DNA of 24,448 nucleotides from a virus: the IMG/VR virus record IMGVR_UViG_3300027816_000391, positions 1 through 24,448 of that record. One strand, 5' to 3'. The notes under the pieces were generated by a model. That model was not told the origin of the DNA. It saw only the letters and a program-made list of their open reading frames with translations, and did no database searches. The number at the start of each line of letters is the position of its first letter. Positions within the stretch are counted from its first letter, which is position 1. The position numbers and the translations under genes are program-made. This document shows, piece by piece, positions 5,829-14,375 of the stretch.

Positions 5829-6251
5829 ATGCCAGGGCCACCGAAGACGCCAGCGAATCTCAAGCTCATCACGGGAACGGTGCGAAAAGATCGCGTCGAG
5901 ACCGGCGGGATCGATCTGCCGCTGGTCGATGAGGTGCCGTCGGCGCCCGAATGGCTGCCGAACGCGCACGCCGCGAACGAGTGGAAGCGCCTCGCGCCGA
6001 TCCTGGTCGCTAACAAGCTGTTAGCGGAAGCGGACCTCTCGGCCTTCGCTCATATGTGCGCCGTTCACGGAAAGATGGTGCAGCTCTGGACCGCGGGCGA
6101 GACGCCGACTGGTCACATGGTCTCCCAGTACAACTCGCTCGCCGCGGCCTTCGGGCTCTCGCCGGCCTGGCGATCGAAGGTCAAGCCGATTGGAAACAAG
6201 GACGAAGGCAACAAGTTCGCGAAGCTCAAGCCGGCCGACATCGCCGGCTGA
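5829..6251 (+). CDS. terS: Terminase small subunit, P27 family
   Basis: 140 residues starting with MPGPPKTPANLKLITGT, the hallmark opening of P27-type small terminases. A conserved PxxPEWLPNAHAANEWKRLAPIL block (about residues 38-61) and helices through LLAEADLSAFAHMC follow. The C-terminus, SPAWRSKVKPIG, matches the family's 'LSPxxRxKi' ending. It should bind the packaging site and bring the large subunit to it. Its last 62 nt overlap the proposed start of the large subunit, so the two are translated in a coupled manner. The dyad-rich region just upstream is its likely binding target (inference). Confidence 0.9.
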   Translation: MPGPPKTPANLKLITGTVRKDRVETGGIDLPLVDEVPSAPEWLPNAHAANEWKRLAPILVANKLLAEADLSAFAHMCAVHGKMVQLWTAGETPTGHMVSQYNSLAAAFGLSPAWRSKVKPIGNKDEGNKFAKLKPADIAG

Positions 6252-7923
6252 TTACGTCGCCGTCGCGATCGCCTACGCGGAAGAAGCCGCAAGCGATCGC
6301 AAGGGCAAGATGGTAGGCAAGTGGGTACGACTTGCCGCGAAGCGCTTCCTCGACGATCTGAAACGAGCGCCGAAGAAGTCCTGCACTTTCAACTGGAGCG
6401 CGGAGCAAGCAAACCAGGCTTGCTGGTTCATCGAACAGCTCCCGCACGTCGAAGGTGTCTGGGATTCTCCGACGATCAAGCTCGAACCGTCGCAGGTGTT
6501 TTTCATCTGCAACCTGTTCGGCTTTCGTAACGCGGACGGGACGCGTCGATTCACGACGGCGCTCTACGCGGTCGCGCGAAAGAACGCGAAGTCGGCGCTT
6601 GCGGCTGGAATCTTGCTGTACGTCTTCTGCACTGAGCCGGAGATCGGGCCGCAGGTCATCAGCGCGGCGACGACGGGCGACCAGGCGCGCATCGTTTGGG
6701 GCGTCGCGAAGCGGATGGTCGAGAAGCTCCCCGATCTTCGGGAAGCATTTACCCTCGAGCCGTTTGCGAACGCGATCGCGCGCTACGAGAACGGCGGGAC
6801 GTTTAAGCCGATCAACGCGAAGGCATCGACGCAGGACGGACTGAACCCGTCGGCCTTGTGTTTCGACGAGCTGCACGCGCACAAGACGCGCGACCTGTTC
6901 GACGTCCTACGCTCTGCGACGGGCGCTCGAAAGAATCCGCTTTTTCTGTACACGACCACCGAGGGCTACGAGAACCCCGGCCCGTGGGCCGAGGTCCGCA
7001 AGTTCGCCTGGCAGGTGCTCGAGGGCGTGGTCGAAGCCGATCACTTCCTGGCCGTCTACTACGCGCTCGACGACGCCGACGACGACTTCGACGAGAGCAA
7101 GTGGATCAAGGCGAACCCGCTCCTCGGCGTGTCGGTGTCGCTCGAGAAGCTGCGCGAGTACGCGACCGAGGCGAAGCAGCTGCCGGGCGTGCTCTCCGAG
7201 TTTCGGATCAAGCGCCTGAACCGGCCGGCCGCTGCGGCGACGGCATGGATTGACCTTCGCAAGTGGAAGCGCTGCTCCGGTGCGGTCGAGCTCGACGAGC
7301 TCGAGGGCGCCCGGTGCTGGGCCGCCTTCGACCTGGCCTCGACGCGGGACATGACCGCCTGGCGCATCGTCTGGGAGCGCGGCGGCGAGTTCTATACCTG
7401 GGGCCGCTACTGGGTTCCCGAGGCTGCGGTGCATCAACGCACGGAGCGCGGGTCGGTGCCGTATCGGTCCTGGATGGAGCAGGGGCTGATCCAGATGACC
7501 GAGGGCGACGTCACGGACTACGCCGCGGTCGAGCGGGACATCCTCGCGGACTGCGCGCGGTTCCGGCCGATCGAGGTCGCCTACGACGCGTGGAACGCGA
7601 CCGACCTCGTGAACCGACTGGTCGCCGCCGGACTTCCGCTCGTGCAGTTCATCCAGGGCGCGCGGTCGTTTCAGCCGGGCTTCCAGGCGCTCGAACGGGC
7701 CTACGTCGCGAAGAAGCTGCACCACGGCGGCGATCCGGTGCTGACCTGGAACGCCTCGAACCTCGTGCCGCGGCGGGACCAGAACCTAAACCTCGCGCCG
7801 GATAAGCGGCGGTCGGCGGAGAAGATCGACGGGATCGTGTGCCTTCTCATGGCGATGGCGCGCGCGTCGGTCGACGAGGTGCGTCCCTCGGTCTATGAAA
7901 CGCAAGGAATTACGGTGATCTGA
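6190..7923 (+). CDS. terL: Terminase large subunit (ATPase and nuclease)
   Basis: A 577-residue packaging motor of the Terminase_1 type. The start is uncertain: TTG 6190 gives a 62-nt overlap with the small subunit. The conserved N-terminus ADYVAVAIAYAEEA begins about residue 20, so the next ATG (6310, residue 41) is too late. The ATPase domain has the Walker A-like VARKNAKSA (about 127-135) and the Walker B FDELH with Asp-Glu (about 225-229), then a YTTTEGYENPG coupling motif. The nuclease domain has Asp381 in AFDLASTRDM, an acidic 'YDAWNATDL' near 460 and Asp546 in KIDGIVCLL. The stop overlaps the portal ATG. It translocates DNA into proheads and cuts it. Confidence 0.93.
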   Translation: METRTKATSSRSSSRPTSPADYVAVAIAYAEEAASDRKGKMVGKWVRLAAKRFLDDLKRAPKKSCTFNWSAEQANQACWFIEQLPHVEGVWDSPTIKLEPSQVFFICNLFGFRNADGTRRFTTALYAVARKNAKSALAAGILLYVFCTEPEIGPQVISAATTGDQARIVWGVAKRMVEKLPDLREAFTLEPFANAIARYENGGTFKPINAKASTQDGLNPSALCFDELHAHKTRDLFDVLRSATGARKNPLFLYTTTEGYENPGPWAEVRKFAWQVLEGVVEADHFLAVYYALDDADDDFDESKWIKANPLLGVSVSLEKLREYATEAKQLPGVLSEFRIKRLNRPAAAATAWIDLRKWKRCSGAVELDELEGARCWAAFDLASTRDMTAWRIVWERGGEFYTWGRYWVPEAAVHQRTERGSVPYRSWMEQGLIQMTEGDVTDYAAVERDILADCARFRPIEVAYDAWNATDLVNRLVAAGLPLVQFIQGARSFQPGFQALERAYVAKKLHHGGDPVLTWNASNLVPRRDQNLNLAPDKRRSAEKIDGIVCLLMAMARASVDEVRPSVYETQGITVI

Positions 7924-9107
7924 TGTCAATTCTCGACCGACTCTTTAGCCGCAAGTCGACGCCGGACCAGATCCTGCGCTCCGCCCTTCTCGGGTCGAGC
8001 TCCGTCTCCGGCGCCTACGTCTCGGCCGAGTCGTCGATGCGGATCGCGGCGGTGCACGCTTCGGTCTCTGTTATTTCGAAAACCGTCGCCAGCCTGCCGC
8101 TGCACGTATATGAGCGGACTTCGACGGGCAAGCAACGCGCGGTAGCGCATCCGCTGTACGAGCTCCTGCACGCGTCTCCGAACGCCTGGCAGACCTCCTT
8201 CGAGTTCCGCTCGATGATGCAGTGGAACCTCTGCCTGCGCGGTAATGCGTTCGCATTGATCGTCTGGGCCGATCGCGACCGCGTGCTCGAGCTCATCCCG
8301 CTGCACCCTGACCGGATGACGGTCGGCCAGCTCGACGATTTGACGCTCACCTACGAGTACCTGCGGCCAAACGGCGCGCGGGTCGTGTTCCCTGCCGAGG
8401 AGATCCTGCACATCCGCGGGCTCTCCTCGGACGGCATCCTCGGACGCTCCGTGATCTCCGACGCGCGCGACGTGATCGGGATCGCCCAGGCGACGCAGGA
8501 GTACGCCGGGCGCTTGTTCAAAAACGACGCGACGCCTGGCGTGGTGATCCAGTCCCCGAAGCCGCTCGGCAAGGAGGCCGCCGCGCGCCTTCGCGACTCG
8601 TGGAACGACGCCTTCGCGGGCTCGGGCAACGCGCGCCGAACGGCCGTGCTCGAGGACGGGCTGACCGTCGAGAAACTCTCGATGACCGCCGACGACGCGC
8701 AGTTCCTCGAGACGCGGAAATTCACGCGCTCGGAGATCGCGGGCCTCTTTGGTGTACCGGCTCACCTGATCGGTGACCTCGAGCGCTCGACGTTCTCGAA
8801 CATCGAGCACCAGGGCATCGAGTTCGCCACCCACTGCATCCGCCCGTGGGTCGTGAACTGGGAGCAGGCGATCGCGCGCGCACTGCTGACCGCGCCGCGA
8901 AAGTATTTCGCGGAATTCAACCTCGACGCGCTGACGCGCGGCGATCTGAAGTCCCGATACGACGCCTACGCGATCGGTCGGAACTGGGGCTGGCTCTCGG
9001 CGAACGACATCCGCGCGCTCGAGAACATGAACGCCATCGACGGCGGGGACACCTACCTACAGCCACTGAATATGCAACGCGCAGGCGCACCCGCCGCGCA
9101 GGAGTAG
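7923..9107 (+). CDS. Portal protein, HK97 family
   Basis: 394 residues, a usual length for HK97-type portals. Recognisable stretches include AAVHASVSVISKTVASLPLH (about 41-61) and HPLYELLHASPNAWQTSFEF. Then come QWNLCLRGNAFA, the 'eilHIRGLSSDGILGRS' block (about 160-176), the GRLFKNDATPGVV stem region (about 196-209) and a C-terminal helix region with FGVPAHLIGDLERSTFSNIEHQ. It forms the twelve-part ring at the capsid vertex through which DNA passes, and it binds terminase and then the head-tail connector proteins. It starts in a TGATG overlap with terL and is followed after 6 nt by the protease, the standard order. Confidence 0.94.
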   Translation: MSILDRLFSRKSTPDQILRSALLGSSSVSGAYVSAESSMRIAAVHASVSVISKTVASLPLHVYERTSTGKQRAVAHPLYELLHASPNAWQTSFEFRSMMQWNLCLRGNAFALIVWADRDRVLELIPLHPDRMTVGQLDDLTLTYEYLRPNGARVVFPAEEILHIRGLSSDGILGRSVISDARDVIGIAQATQEYAGRLFKNDATPGVVIQSPKPLGKEAAARLRDSWNDAFAGSGNARRTAVLEDGLTVEKLSMTADDAQFLETRKFTRSEIAGLFGVPAHLIGDLERSTFSNIEHQGIEFATHCIRPWVVNWEQAIARALLTAPRKYFAEFNLDALTRGDLKSRYDAYAIGRNWGWLSANDIRALENMNAIDGGDTYLQPLNMQRAGAPAAQE

Positions 9108-9113
9108 AAGGGG

Positions 9114-9758
9114 ATGGAAGTGAAACAGATGCGCGTCGTCGCCGAGATCAAGGCGGTCGACGACGAGGGGACGATCGAGGGCTACGGCTCGATCTTCGGG
9201 AACGTCGATTCCTACGGCGACGTCGTCGCGAAGGGCGCCTTCACGCGCACGCTCGAGGAGTCGAAGGGCTCGGGCCGGATGCCTGCGATGCTCTGGCAGC
9301 ACAACCCCGACGAGCCGATCGGCGTGTGGACCTCGATGAGCGAGGACGCGAAGGGGCTCTACGTCAAGGGCAAGCTCGCCGAGACGCAGCGCGGCCGCGA
9401 GGCGCTCGCGCTCATCAAGATGGGCGCGCTCTCCGGTCTCTCGATCGGCTACTCGACGGTCGCCGCGGACTACGACACGGGCAAAGACATCCGCGTCCTG
9501 ACCGACGTCGACCTTTGGGAGGTGTCGCCTGTGACCTTCCCCGCCAACGACAAGGCGCGGATCACCGCCGCGAAAAGCGCGGAGATCAAGACGCGCCGAG
9601 ATTTTGAGGGATTCCTGCGGGACGCCGGATTCTCTCGCGCCGAGGCGAAGCGCATCGCTTCCCACGGCTTCGATCCAGATCAGCGGGACGCTGACGAGGA
9701 TTCATCCGACGACCTGCTGAAAGTAATCGAAGCGGCACGCACGGCGATCGCCGGCTGA
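9114..9758 (+). CDS. Prohead protease, HK97 (U35) family
   Basis: 214 residues with the full signature of the phage prohead protease: GYGSIFGNVDSYGDVVAKGAF (about 24-44), WQHNPDEPIG with catalytic His63, MGALSGLSIGY with the nucleophile Ser107 or Ser110, and DLWEVSPVTFPAND. The herpesvirus-assemblin-like enzyme removes the capsid scaffold domain and then itself. The C-terminal 50 residues carry a helical RDFEGFLRDAGFSRAEAKRIA segment, probably the scaffold or capsid targeting part. ATG 9114 has AAGGGG directly before it; ATG 9129 (residue 6) is better spaced from a GGAAG site and is a possible alternative start. Confidence 0.93.
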   Translation: MEVKQMRVVAEIKAVDDEGTIEGYGSIFGNVDSYGDVVAKGAFTRTLEESKGSGRMPAMLWQHNPDEPIGVWTSMSEDAKGLYVKGKLAETQRGREALALIKMGALSGLSIGYSTVAADYDTGKDIRVLTDVDLWEVSPVTFPANDKARITAAKSAEIKTRRDFEGFLRDAGFSRAEAKRIASHGFDPDQRDADEDSSDDLLKVIEAARTAIAG

Positions 9759-9792
9759 CCGCAATCATCCATTCTTTGAAGGAGTACTGACT

Positions 9793-11007
9793 ATGTCCAC
9801 CGAAATCAAGAACGCCGTCGAGGCGCTCGCGAAGTCCGTCGAGGACTTCCGCGCCGTCGATCGGGACTACAAGAGCCGCGCCGAGGCCGAGATCCGCGAG
9901 GCCCGCGAGAAGGCGAGCGCCGCGATCGACGCCGCCGAGGCTGCGAAGAAGGCCGCCGAGGAGGCCACGAAGAAGGCCGCTCGCGCGACTGTCGGCGGTG
10001 CCGCCGGCGATGCGAACGTCGACAAGGCCGAGCACAAGAAGGCCTTCGGCGCGTTCCTGCGCAAGGGCATCGAGACGGGTCTCGCCGACCTCGAGCGCAA
10101 GGCCGTCAACGTGACGACCGCTGGCGATGGTGGCTACGCGCTGCCGGAGCAGATCGAGTCGGTCATCGCGCAGCGCCTGCTCGACATCTCCCCGGTCCGC
10201 TCCGTGGCGAACGTCGTGTCGGTTTCGACCAGCGACTACAAGCAGCTCGTCGACACCCGCGGCATGGCCTCGGGCTGGGTCGGTGAGGCCGCCGCTCGCA
10301 CCGCGACGAACACGCCGACCTTCTACGAGGCCGCGGCGTACATGGGCGAGATCTACGCCAACCCGCAGGCGACGCAGCAGTCGCTCGACGATCTGATGTT
10401 CAACGTCGAGGCCTGGATCGCCAGCTCGATCGCCGACGAGTTCGCCTACCAGGAAGGCGGCGCGTTCGTCTCGGGCAACGGCACGAGCAAGCCGCGCGGC
10501 TTCCTCAACTACTCGACCGCCGCCACCGCCGACTCGTCGCGCGCCTGGGGCACCCTCGAGCACGTTGCCACCGGCGTCTCGGCCGACTTCGCCGCCTCGA
10601 ACAAGGGCGACAAGCTGGTCGAGCTCGTCTACAAGCTCAAGGCCGGCCACCGTGCAAACGCGGTGTGGATGACGAACAAGGCGATCCTCGCCGAGATTCG
10701 CGCGTTCAAGGAATCCACCACGAACGCCTACCTCTGGCAGCCGGGCCTCGCAGCCGGTCAGCCGAGCACGCTGCTCGGCTACCGCGTGATCGAGGCCGAG
10801 GATATCCCGGCGAAGGCCGCGAACTCGCTCTCGATCGCCTTCGGCGATTTCCGCGCGGGTTACACCGTGGTCGATCGCGTCGGCATCCGCTCGCTCCGCG
10901 ACCCGTACTCGAACAAGCCGTACGTCGGCTTCTACGTGACGAAGCGCGTCGGCGGCATGGTCGTGAACAGCGAGGCCATCAAGGTCTTGAAGTTCAGCAC
11001 CACCTGA
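9793..11007 (+). CDS. Major capsid protein, HK97 fold, with scaffold delta domain
   Basis: 404 residues preceded by a strong ribosome site, AAGGAG (9779-9784), eight bases from the ATG. Residues 1 to about 105 form an Ala/Lys/Glu-rich coiled-coil delta domain (for example KSRAEAEIREAREKASAAID) that acts as scaffold. The mature shell domain begins near NVTTAGDGGYALPE (Asn106 on), so cleavage is predicted around residues 100-106. Other family landmarks are ISPVRSVANVV, the E-loop region VDTRGMASGWVGEA, EIYANPQATQQSLDD and FVSGNGTSKPRGFLNY. The C-terminus KPYVGFYVTKRVGGMVVNSEA is typical. A strong terminator follows, consistent with very high and separately tuned expression. Confidence 0.95.
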   Translation: MSTEIKNAVEALAKSVEDFRAVDRDYKSRAEAEIREAREKASAAIDAAEAAKKAAEEATKKAARATVGGAAGDANVDKAEHKKAFGAFLRKGIETGLADLERKAVNVTTAGDGGYALPEQIESVIAQRLLDISPVRSVANVVSVSTSDYKQLVDTRGMASGWVGEAAARTATNTPTFYEAAAYMGEIYANPQATQQSLDDLMFNVEAWIASSIADEFAYQEGGAFVSGNGTSKPRGFLNYSTAATADSSRAWGTLEHVATGVSADFAASNKGDKLVELVYKLKAGHRANAVWMTNKAILAEIRAFKESTTNAYLWQPGLAAGQPSTLLGYRVIEAEDIPAKAANSLSIAFGDFRAGYTVVDRVGIRSLRDPYSNKPYVGFYVTKRVGGMVVNSEAIKVLKFSTT

Positions 11008-11031
11008 TCGGGTCTAGTCCGACCCTCGAGA

Positions 11032-11063
11032 GGGGGCCACCTTCGGGTGGCTCCCTTTCTTTT
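11032..11063 (+). terminator. Rho-independent terminator after the capsid gene
   Basis: A 10-bp stem, GGGGGCCACC (11032-11041) with GGTGGCTCCC (11046-11055) including one G-T pair, is closed by the stable TTCG tetraloop and followed by TTTCTTTT. It sits 24 nt after the capsid stop. The next gene starts 12 nt downstream, so some readthrough or antitermination must supply the tail genes. Confidence 0.9.
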
Positions 11064-11074
11064 GTGGAGCATCC

Positions 11075-11275
11075 ATGCAGATCGAAGTCATCAAGAATTT
11101 CGCCTACGCCTACGGCGGCACCGATGTCGTGCATTACACCGCCGGCGAGACGTTCGACGTCCCCGACGAGTGTGGCGAACTTGCAATCGCAGAGGGCTGG
11201 GCGTCCGCGCCTGGCGTGAAGGCCGTGAAGCCGGCCGCGACTAAGGCCCGAAAGGCCGCACCCGAGAACAAGTGA
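11075..11275 (+). CDS. Small conserved protein of the capsid-connector interval (66 aa)
   Basis: Starts at ATG 11075 with GGAG (11065-11068) upstream. The N-terminal 45 residues form a small beta-like domain: MQIEVIKNFAYAYGG, VVHYTAGETFDVPDECGELAIAEGWA. The last 20 residues are Lys/Ala/Pro-rich (KAVKPAATKARKAAPENK), probably disordered. Proteins of this size and pattern (a 'G-x-x-F-x-V-p-d-x-x-a-x-x-L-x-x-x-G-x-A' fragment) often sit between the HK97-type capsid and connector genes. The function is unknown; a minor head or neck role fits. The end overlaps the next gene if that starts at GTG 11272. Confidence 0.75.
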   Translation: MQIEVIKNFAYAYGGTDVVHYTAGETFDVPDECGELAIAEGWASAPGVKAVKPAATKARKAAPENK

Positions 11276-11277
11276 CA

Positions 11278-11871
11278 ATGGACTACGGATTGCGCCTTAT
11301 CACCGGGCCGACGATCGACCCGGTCTCGCTCGCCGAAGCGCGCGCGCATTGCCGCATCGACGAGAGTGCCGACGACGGGCTCGTCGCCGGGTATCTCATG
11401 GCGGCGCGTTCGTACATTGAGAGCACGACCGGGCTCTCGCTGATCTCGCAGACCTGGGAGATGACGCTGCACGACTGGCCACTCGCCGACGAGGGCATCG
11501 TACTGCCGCGTCAGCCGGTGCAGTCGGTGACCTCGGTGCAGTACTACGACACGGCCGGCGCGCTGCAGACGCTCGCGAGCGCGGCATACGAGATCGACAC
11601 CTCGGCGATGCCGGCGCAGATCGTTCTCGCCGACGGCTACTCGTGGCCGCAGCTCGACGATCGGCTCGCTCCGGTCGTCATCCGTTTCGTCGCCGGCTAC
11701 GGCGCCTCGCCGGGTTCGATCCCGGAGGCTATCCGCCACGCGATCTTACTGCTCGTCGGGCACTTCTACGCAAACCGCGAACAGGTGGTCGTCGGAGCAG
11801 GCCTCGCGGTCGCGCAGCTGCAGTACGGCGTCGACGCTCTGATCGCGCCCTACAAAGTGCGCGGGTTCTAA
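11278..11871 (+). CDS. Head-tail connector protein, HK97 gp6-like
   Basis: 197 residues from ATG 11278; GTG 11272, six bases earlier, makes a GTGA overlap with the previous stop and would add two residues. I keep the ATG, but both are possible. The N-terminus has LITGPTIDPVSLAEARAHCRID, then DDGLVAGYLMAARSYIESTTG, the standard opening of the gp6/adaptor (Phage_connect) family. RQPVQSVTSVQYYD and VVIRFVAGYG lie in the middle, and a helix AIRHAILLLVGHFYANRE is near the C-terminus. It forms the ring under the portal onto which the stopper docks. The next ATG directly follows its stop. Confidence 0.88.
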   Translation: MDYGLRLITGPTIDPVSLAEARAHCRIDESADDGLVAGYLMAARSYIESTTGLSLISQTWEMTLHDWPLADEGIVLPRQPVQSVTSVQYYDTAGALQTLASAAYEIDTSAMPAQIVLADGYSWPQLDDRLAPVVIRFVAGYGASPGSIPEAIRHAILLLVGHFYANREQVVVGAGLAVAQLQYGVDALIAPYKVRGF

Positions 11872-12195
11872 ATGCGCGCCGGTCGTCTCGATCGTCGCGT
11901 CACGATCGAAAGCAAGACGGTCACGCGCGACGACTTCGGCGCCGAGGTCGTTACCTGGTCGACCTTTGCCGAGGTCTGGGCCGAGGTTCGGGACGTTAAC
12001 TCCGTCGAGAAGGTCGTCGACCAGCTGCGGACGATGACGCGTCTCACGATGGTGACGACGCGCTACGTCCCAGGCGTCACGACGGATATGCGCGTGCGCG
12101 TGAACGGCGACGGTCGATTGCTTGCGATCGCCTCGCTCGCCGAGGTCGGTCGGAAGCTCGGCTGGTCGATGGCGTGCGAGCAGTACAGTGCTTGA
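11872..12195 (+). CDS. Head closure / head-tail adaptor protein (SPP1 gp16-like fold)
   Basis: 107 residues beginning MRAGRLDRRVTIES, the clear signature of the phage head-tail joining family (Phage_H_T_join), followed by DDFGAEVVTWSTFAEVWAEV with the conserved W-x2-F-x3-WAE pattern. The rest forms a beta barrel: TRLTMVTTRYVPGVTTDMRV and a final strand LLAIASLAEVGR. It closes the connector after packaging. ATG 11872 immediately follows the previous stop. Its 3' end overlaps the next gene's GTG by 8 nt, so no gap is left. Confidence 0.9.
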   Translation: MRAGRLDRRVTIESKTVTRDDFGAEVVTWSTFAEVWAEVRDVNSVEKVVDQLRTMTRLTMVTTRYVPGVTTDMRVRVNGDGRLLAIASLAEVGRKLGWSMACEQYSA

Positions 12196-12703
12196 CCTCG
12201 AGGTTAAAGGCCTGCGCGAGCTCGACACGCTGCTCGCCGGGCTGCCCGACAAGCTGCGCGCGAACATCCTCCGCGGGGCTCTGAACGCCGCCGGCAAGGA
12301 GATCGCCGAGGAGGCTCGGCGGCTCGCTCCGGTGCAGACGGGAACCCTGCGCGACTCGATCCGCGTCTCGACACGGCTCGTCCGCGGGACGACGAACGTC
12401 GAGGCGAAGGTCAAGGTCGGCGGCAAGCAAAAGGGCAAGCGGTCGGTCTTCTACGCGCGGTTCATCGAGTTCGGAACCGCCGCGCACATCATTCGCGGGC
12501 GCAACGGCCCGCTCAAGTTCAACGGCACGCACACGCTTGAGGTCGCGCACCCAGGCGTGAAGAAGAAGCCGTTCATGCGACCGGCGCTCGACGCTCGGTT
12601 ACCGAGCGCGCTTGAGGCCTTCCGCGAGCGGCTGCGCAAGCGCATGACGAAGGAAGGCATCAACCTGCCGGAGGAGTTCCTCCCGGCCGAGGACGACGAA
12701 TGA
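12188..12703 (+). CDS. Neck/tail component, HK97 gp10 family
   Basis: Starts at GTG 12188, eight nucleotides inside the previous gene; no later start keeps the conserved N-terminus VKGLRELDTLLAGLPDKL. It is 171 residues long. The family features seen are a helix pair with ALNAAGKEIAEEARRLAPVQTGTLRDSI (the 'aP-x-x-tG-x-L-r-x-s' motif), the strand FYARFIEFGTAAH, and the tail VKKKPFMRPALDA with the 'pFmrPA' motif. It is the tail-completion or neck protein joining tail tube and head. The insertion with KVGGKQKGKRS is basic. The stop overlaps the next ATG (ATGA at 12700). Confidence 0.9.
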   Translation: MLDLEVKGLRELDTLLAGLPDKLRANILRGALNAAGKEIAEEARRLAPVQTGTLRDSIRVSTRLVRGTTNVEAKVKVGGKQKGKRSVFYARFIEFGTAAHIIRGRNGPLKFNGTHTLEVAHPGVKKKPFMRPALDARLPSALEAFRERLRKRMTKEGINLPEEFLPAEDDE

Positions 12704-13101
12704 GAGCCGAGAAGGTAGTCAAGACGCTGCTCGGCAACGCCGCGGGCGTCTCCGCCCTGGTCGGTGCTCGGATCTATCCGGGCCCGATTCCGCAGGGCAC
12801 GACGCTGCCGGCGATCAGCTACGAGCACATATCGACCGTGCCTCTGCGCACGCTCGACGCGGCGGCCGGGTACAGCCTGGTGCAGTCGCGGATCGAGTGC
12901 ACCGCGGTCGCGAAGACCTACGGCGAGCAGAAGGCGCTCGTCGAGGAGATCCGCAAGGCGCTCGACTACCAGCGCGGCACCGTGGCGTCGATCGAGGTCG
13001 TCTCGATCCTTCGCGGGGCGGCGGGTCCAGATATTCGGGACGACGACGTGCAGCTCTACACGCAAGCCGTCGATTTCCTCGTGACGCTTCGAGAGATTTA
13101 G
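12700..13101 (+). CDS. Tail completion protein, DUF3168 family
   Basis: 133 residues overlapping the previous gene by the ATGA junction. The pattern fits DUF3168 tail-terminator-like proteins: an N-terminal helix with VVKTLLGNAAGVSALVG, the strand RIYPGPIPQGTTLPAISYEHIS, then an SLVQSRIECTAVAKTYGEQKALVEEIRKAL section with alternating strand and helix, and a final strand VQLYTQAVDFLVTLRE. It likely forms the ring capping the tail tube at the head side. A weak hairpin lies 10 nt after the stop, separating this neck group from the tube gene. Confidence 0.88.
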   Translation: MRAEKVVKTLLGNAAGVSALVGARIYPGPIPQGTTLPAISYEHISTVPLRTLDAAAGYSLVQSRIECTAVAKTYGEQKALVEEIRKALDYQRGTVASIEVVSILRGAAGPDIRDDDVQLYTQAVDFLVTLREI

Positions 13102-13111
13102 TTCAACTACC

Positions 13112-13132
13112 GCCGCGGGGCGCGGCATTTTC
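13112..13132 (+). terminator. Possible weak intrinsic terminator before the tail tube gene
   Basis: GCCGCG (13112-13117), loop GGG, CGCGGC (13121-13126), followed by ATTTTC. The stem is perfect, but the T-run is short and broken. It lies between the neck genes and the tube gene's strong ribosome site (AGGAGAG, 13138-13144). It could also act as a processing hairpin protecting the tube transcript's 5' end. Confidence 0.5.
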
Positions 13133-13151
13133 ATACTAGGAGAGTACGACC

Positions 13152-14363
13152 ATGCCGAATCCAGCATCCGGCGTTTTTAAGCAACTGGCCTATAAGGCCG
13201 AATCGACCTACGGCACCGTACCGAGCGCCTCCGGCGCTCAGTCGCTGCGCCGCGTTCAGTCCACCCTTGACCTCGCGAAGGACGCGTACCAGTCGAACGA
13301 GATCCGACTCGATCAGCAGATCGCGGACTTTCGTCACGGCGTGCGCCGCGTCAGCGGCAAAATCACCGGCGAGCTCTCGCCGGCGACGTACAAGGACTTC
13401 TTCGCCCAGGCGCTGCGCAAGGCGTTCGTGGCCGGATCGTCCGCCTCGTCGGTCTCGCTGACGATCGCGGGCTCGGGCCCGTACACGATCACGCGCGGCT
13501 CGGGTTCGTACCTCACCGACGGCTTCAAGGTCGGCGACGTCGTGCGCATCACCGCGGGCTCGGTGAACGCGAACAACCTAAACAAGAACGTGCTCGTCAC
13601 CGGCCTCACCGGCACGGTCATCACTGGGATCGTGCTCAACGGCACGACGATGACCGCCGAAGGCCCGATCGCCTCGTGCACCATCGCGGCCACCGGCAAG
13701 AAGTCGTTCGTGCCGCTCACCGGGCACACCGACAACTCGTTCTCGATCGAACACTTCTACGCGGACCTCGGTCAGTCGGAAGTGTTCTCGGGCTGCAAGG
13801 CCTCGCGGATCGCGCTCGCGATGCCGCCGTCTGGAATGGTGACCTTCGACGCTGACGTCATGGGACAGAACGTGACGACCGCCGCGTCGCAGTACTTCAC
13901 CTCGCCGACCGCCGCGACGACGACCGGCTGCCTGGCCGCCGTGAACGGCGTGCTGCGCGTGGGCGGCTCGACCGTCGCGACGCTGACCGGCCTCTCGGTC
14001 GACATCAACAGCAATTATTCGGGCGACCCGGTGGTCGGCTCGAATACCGTGCCGTTCCTGTTCCCCGGCCGCGTCCTCGTGTCCGGCCAGGCGACCGCGT
14101 ACTTCGACAGCGTGACGCTGCGCGATGCGTTCCTCAACGAGACCGAGCTCGATCTGATCGCCGCCTTCACGACGGGCAGCGCAAAGGATTCGGACTTCCT
14201 GACCGTCGTCCTGCCGCGCATCAAGCTCGGCGGCGCGGCCAAGTCGGACGGCGAGGGCGGCCTCATCCAGACGATCCCGTTCCAGGCGCTCCTGAACACC
14301 GCCGGCGGCACGGGCATCGCCACCGAGGCGACCACGATCGCGATCCAGGACTCGGCGGCCTGA
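13152..14363 (+). CDS. Major tail tube protein (Phage_tube_2-like)
   Basis: 403 residues, with ribosome site AGGAGAG seven bases before the ATG. The N-terminus reads YKAESTYGTVPSASGAQ, then SLRRVQSTLDLAKDAYQSNE and RVSGKITGELSPATYKDFF, all features of the large tail tube family. Residues about 90-180 (SSASSVSLTIAGSGPYTITR... to TGLTGTVIT...) look like an inserted domain seen in larger members of the family. DNSFSIEHFYADLGQSEVFSG and INSNYSGDPVVGSNTVPF are typical core blocks. It polymerises around the tape measure to form the tail. It is flanked by hairpins on both sides, as for a highly expressed single-gene transcript. Confidence 0.9.
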   Translation: MPNPASGVFKQLAYKAESTYGTVPSASGAQSLRRVQSTLDLAKDAYQSNEIRLDQQIADFRHGVRRVSGKITGELSPATYKDFFAQALRKAFVAGSSASSVSLTIAGSGPYTITRGSGSYLTDGFKVGDVVRITAGSVNANNLNKNVLVTGLTGTVITGIVLNGTTMTAEGPIASCTIAATGKKSFVPLTGHTDNSFSIEHFYADLGQSEVFSGCKASRIALAMPPSGMVTFDADVMGQNVTTAASQYFTSPTAATTTGCLAAVNGVLRVGGSTVATLTGLSVDINSNYSGDPVVGSNTVPFLFPGRVLVSGQATAYFDSVTLRDAFLNETELDLIAAFTTGSAKDSDFLTVVLPRIKLGGAAKSDGEGGLIQTIPFQALLNTAGGTGIATEATTIAIQDSAA

Positions 14364-14375
14364 CGTCGATTTGCC

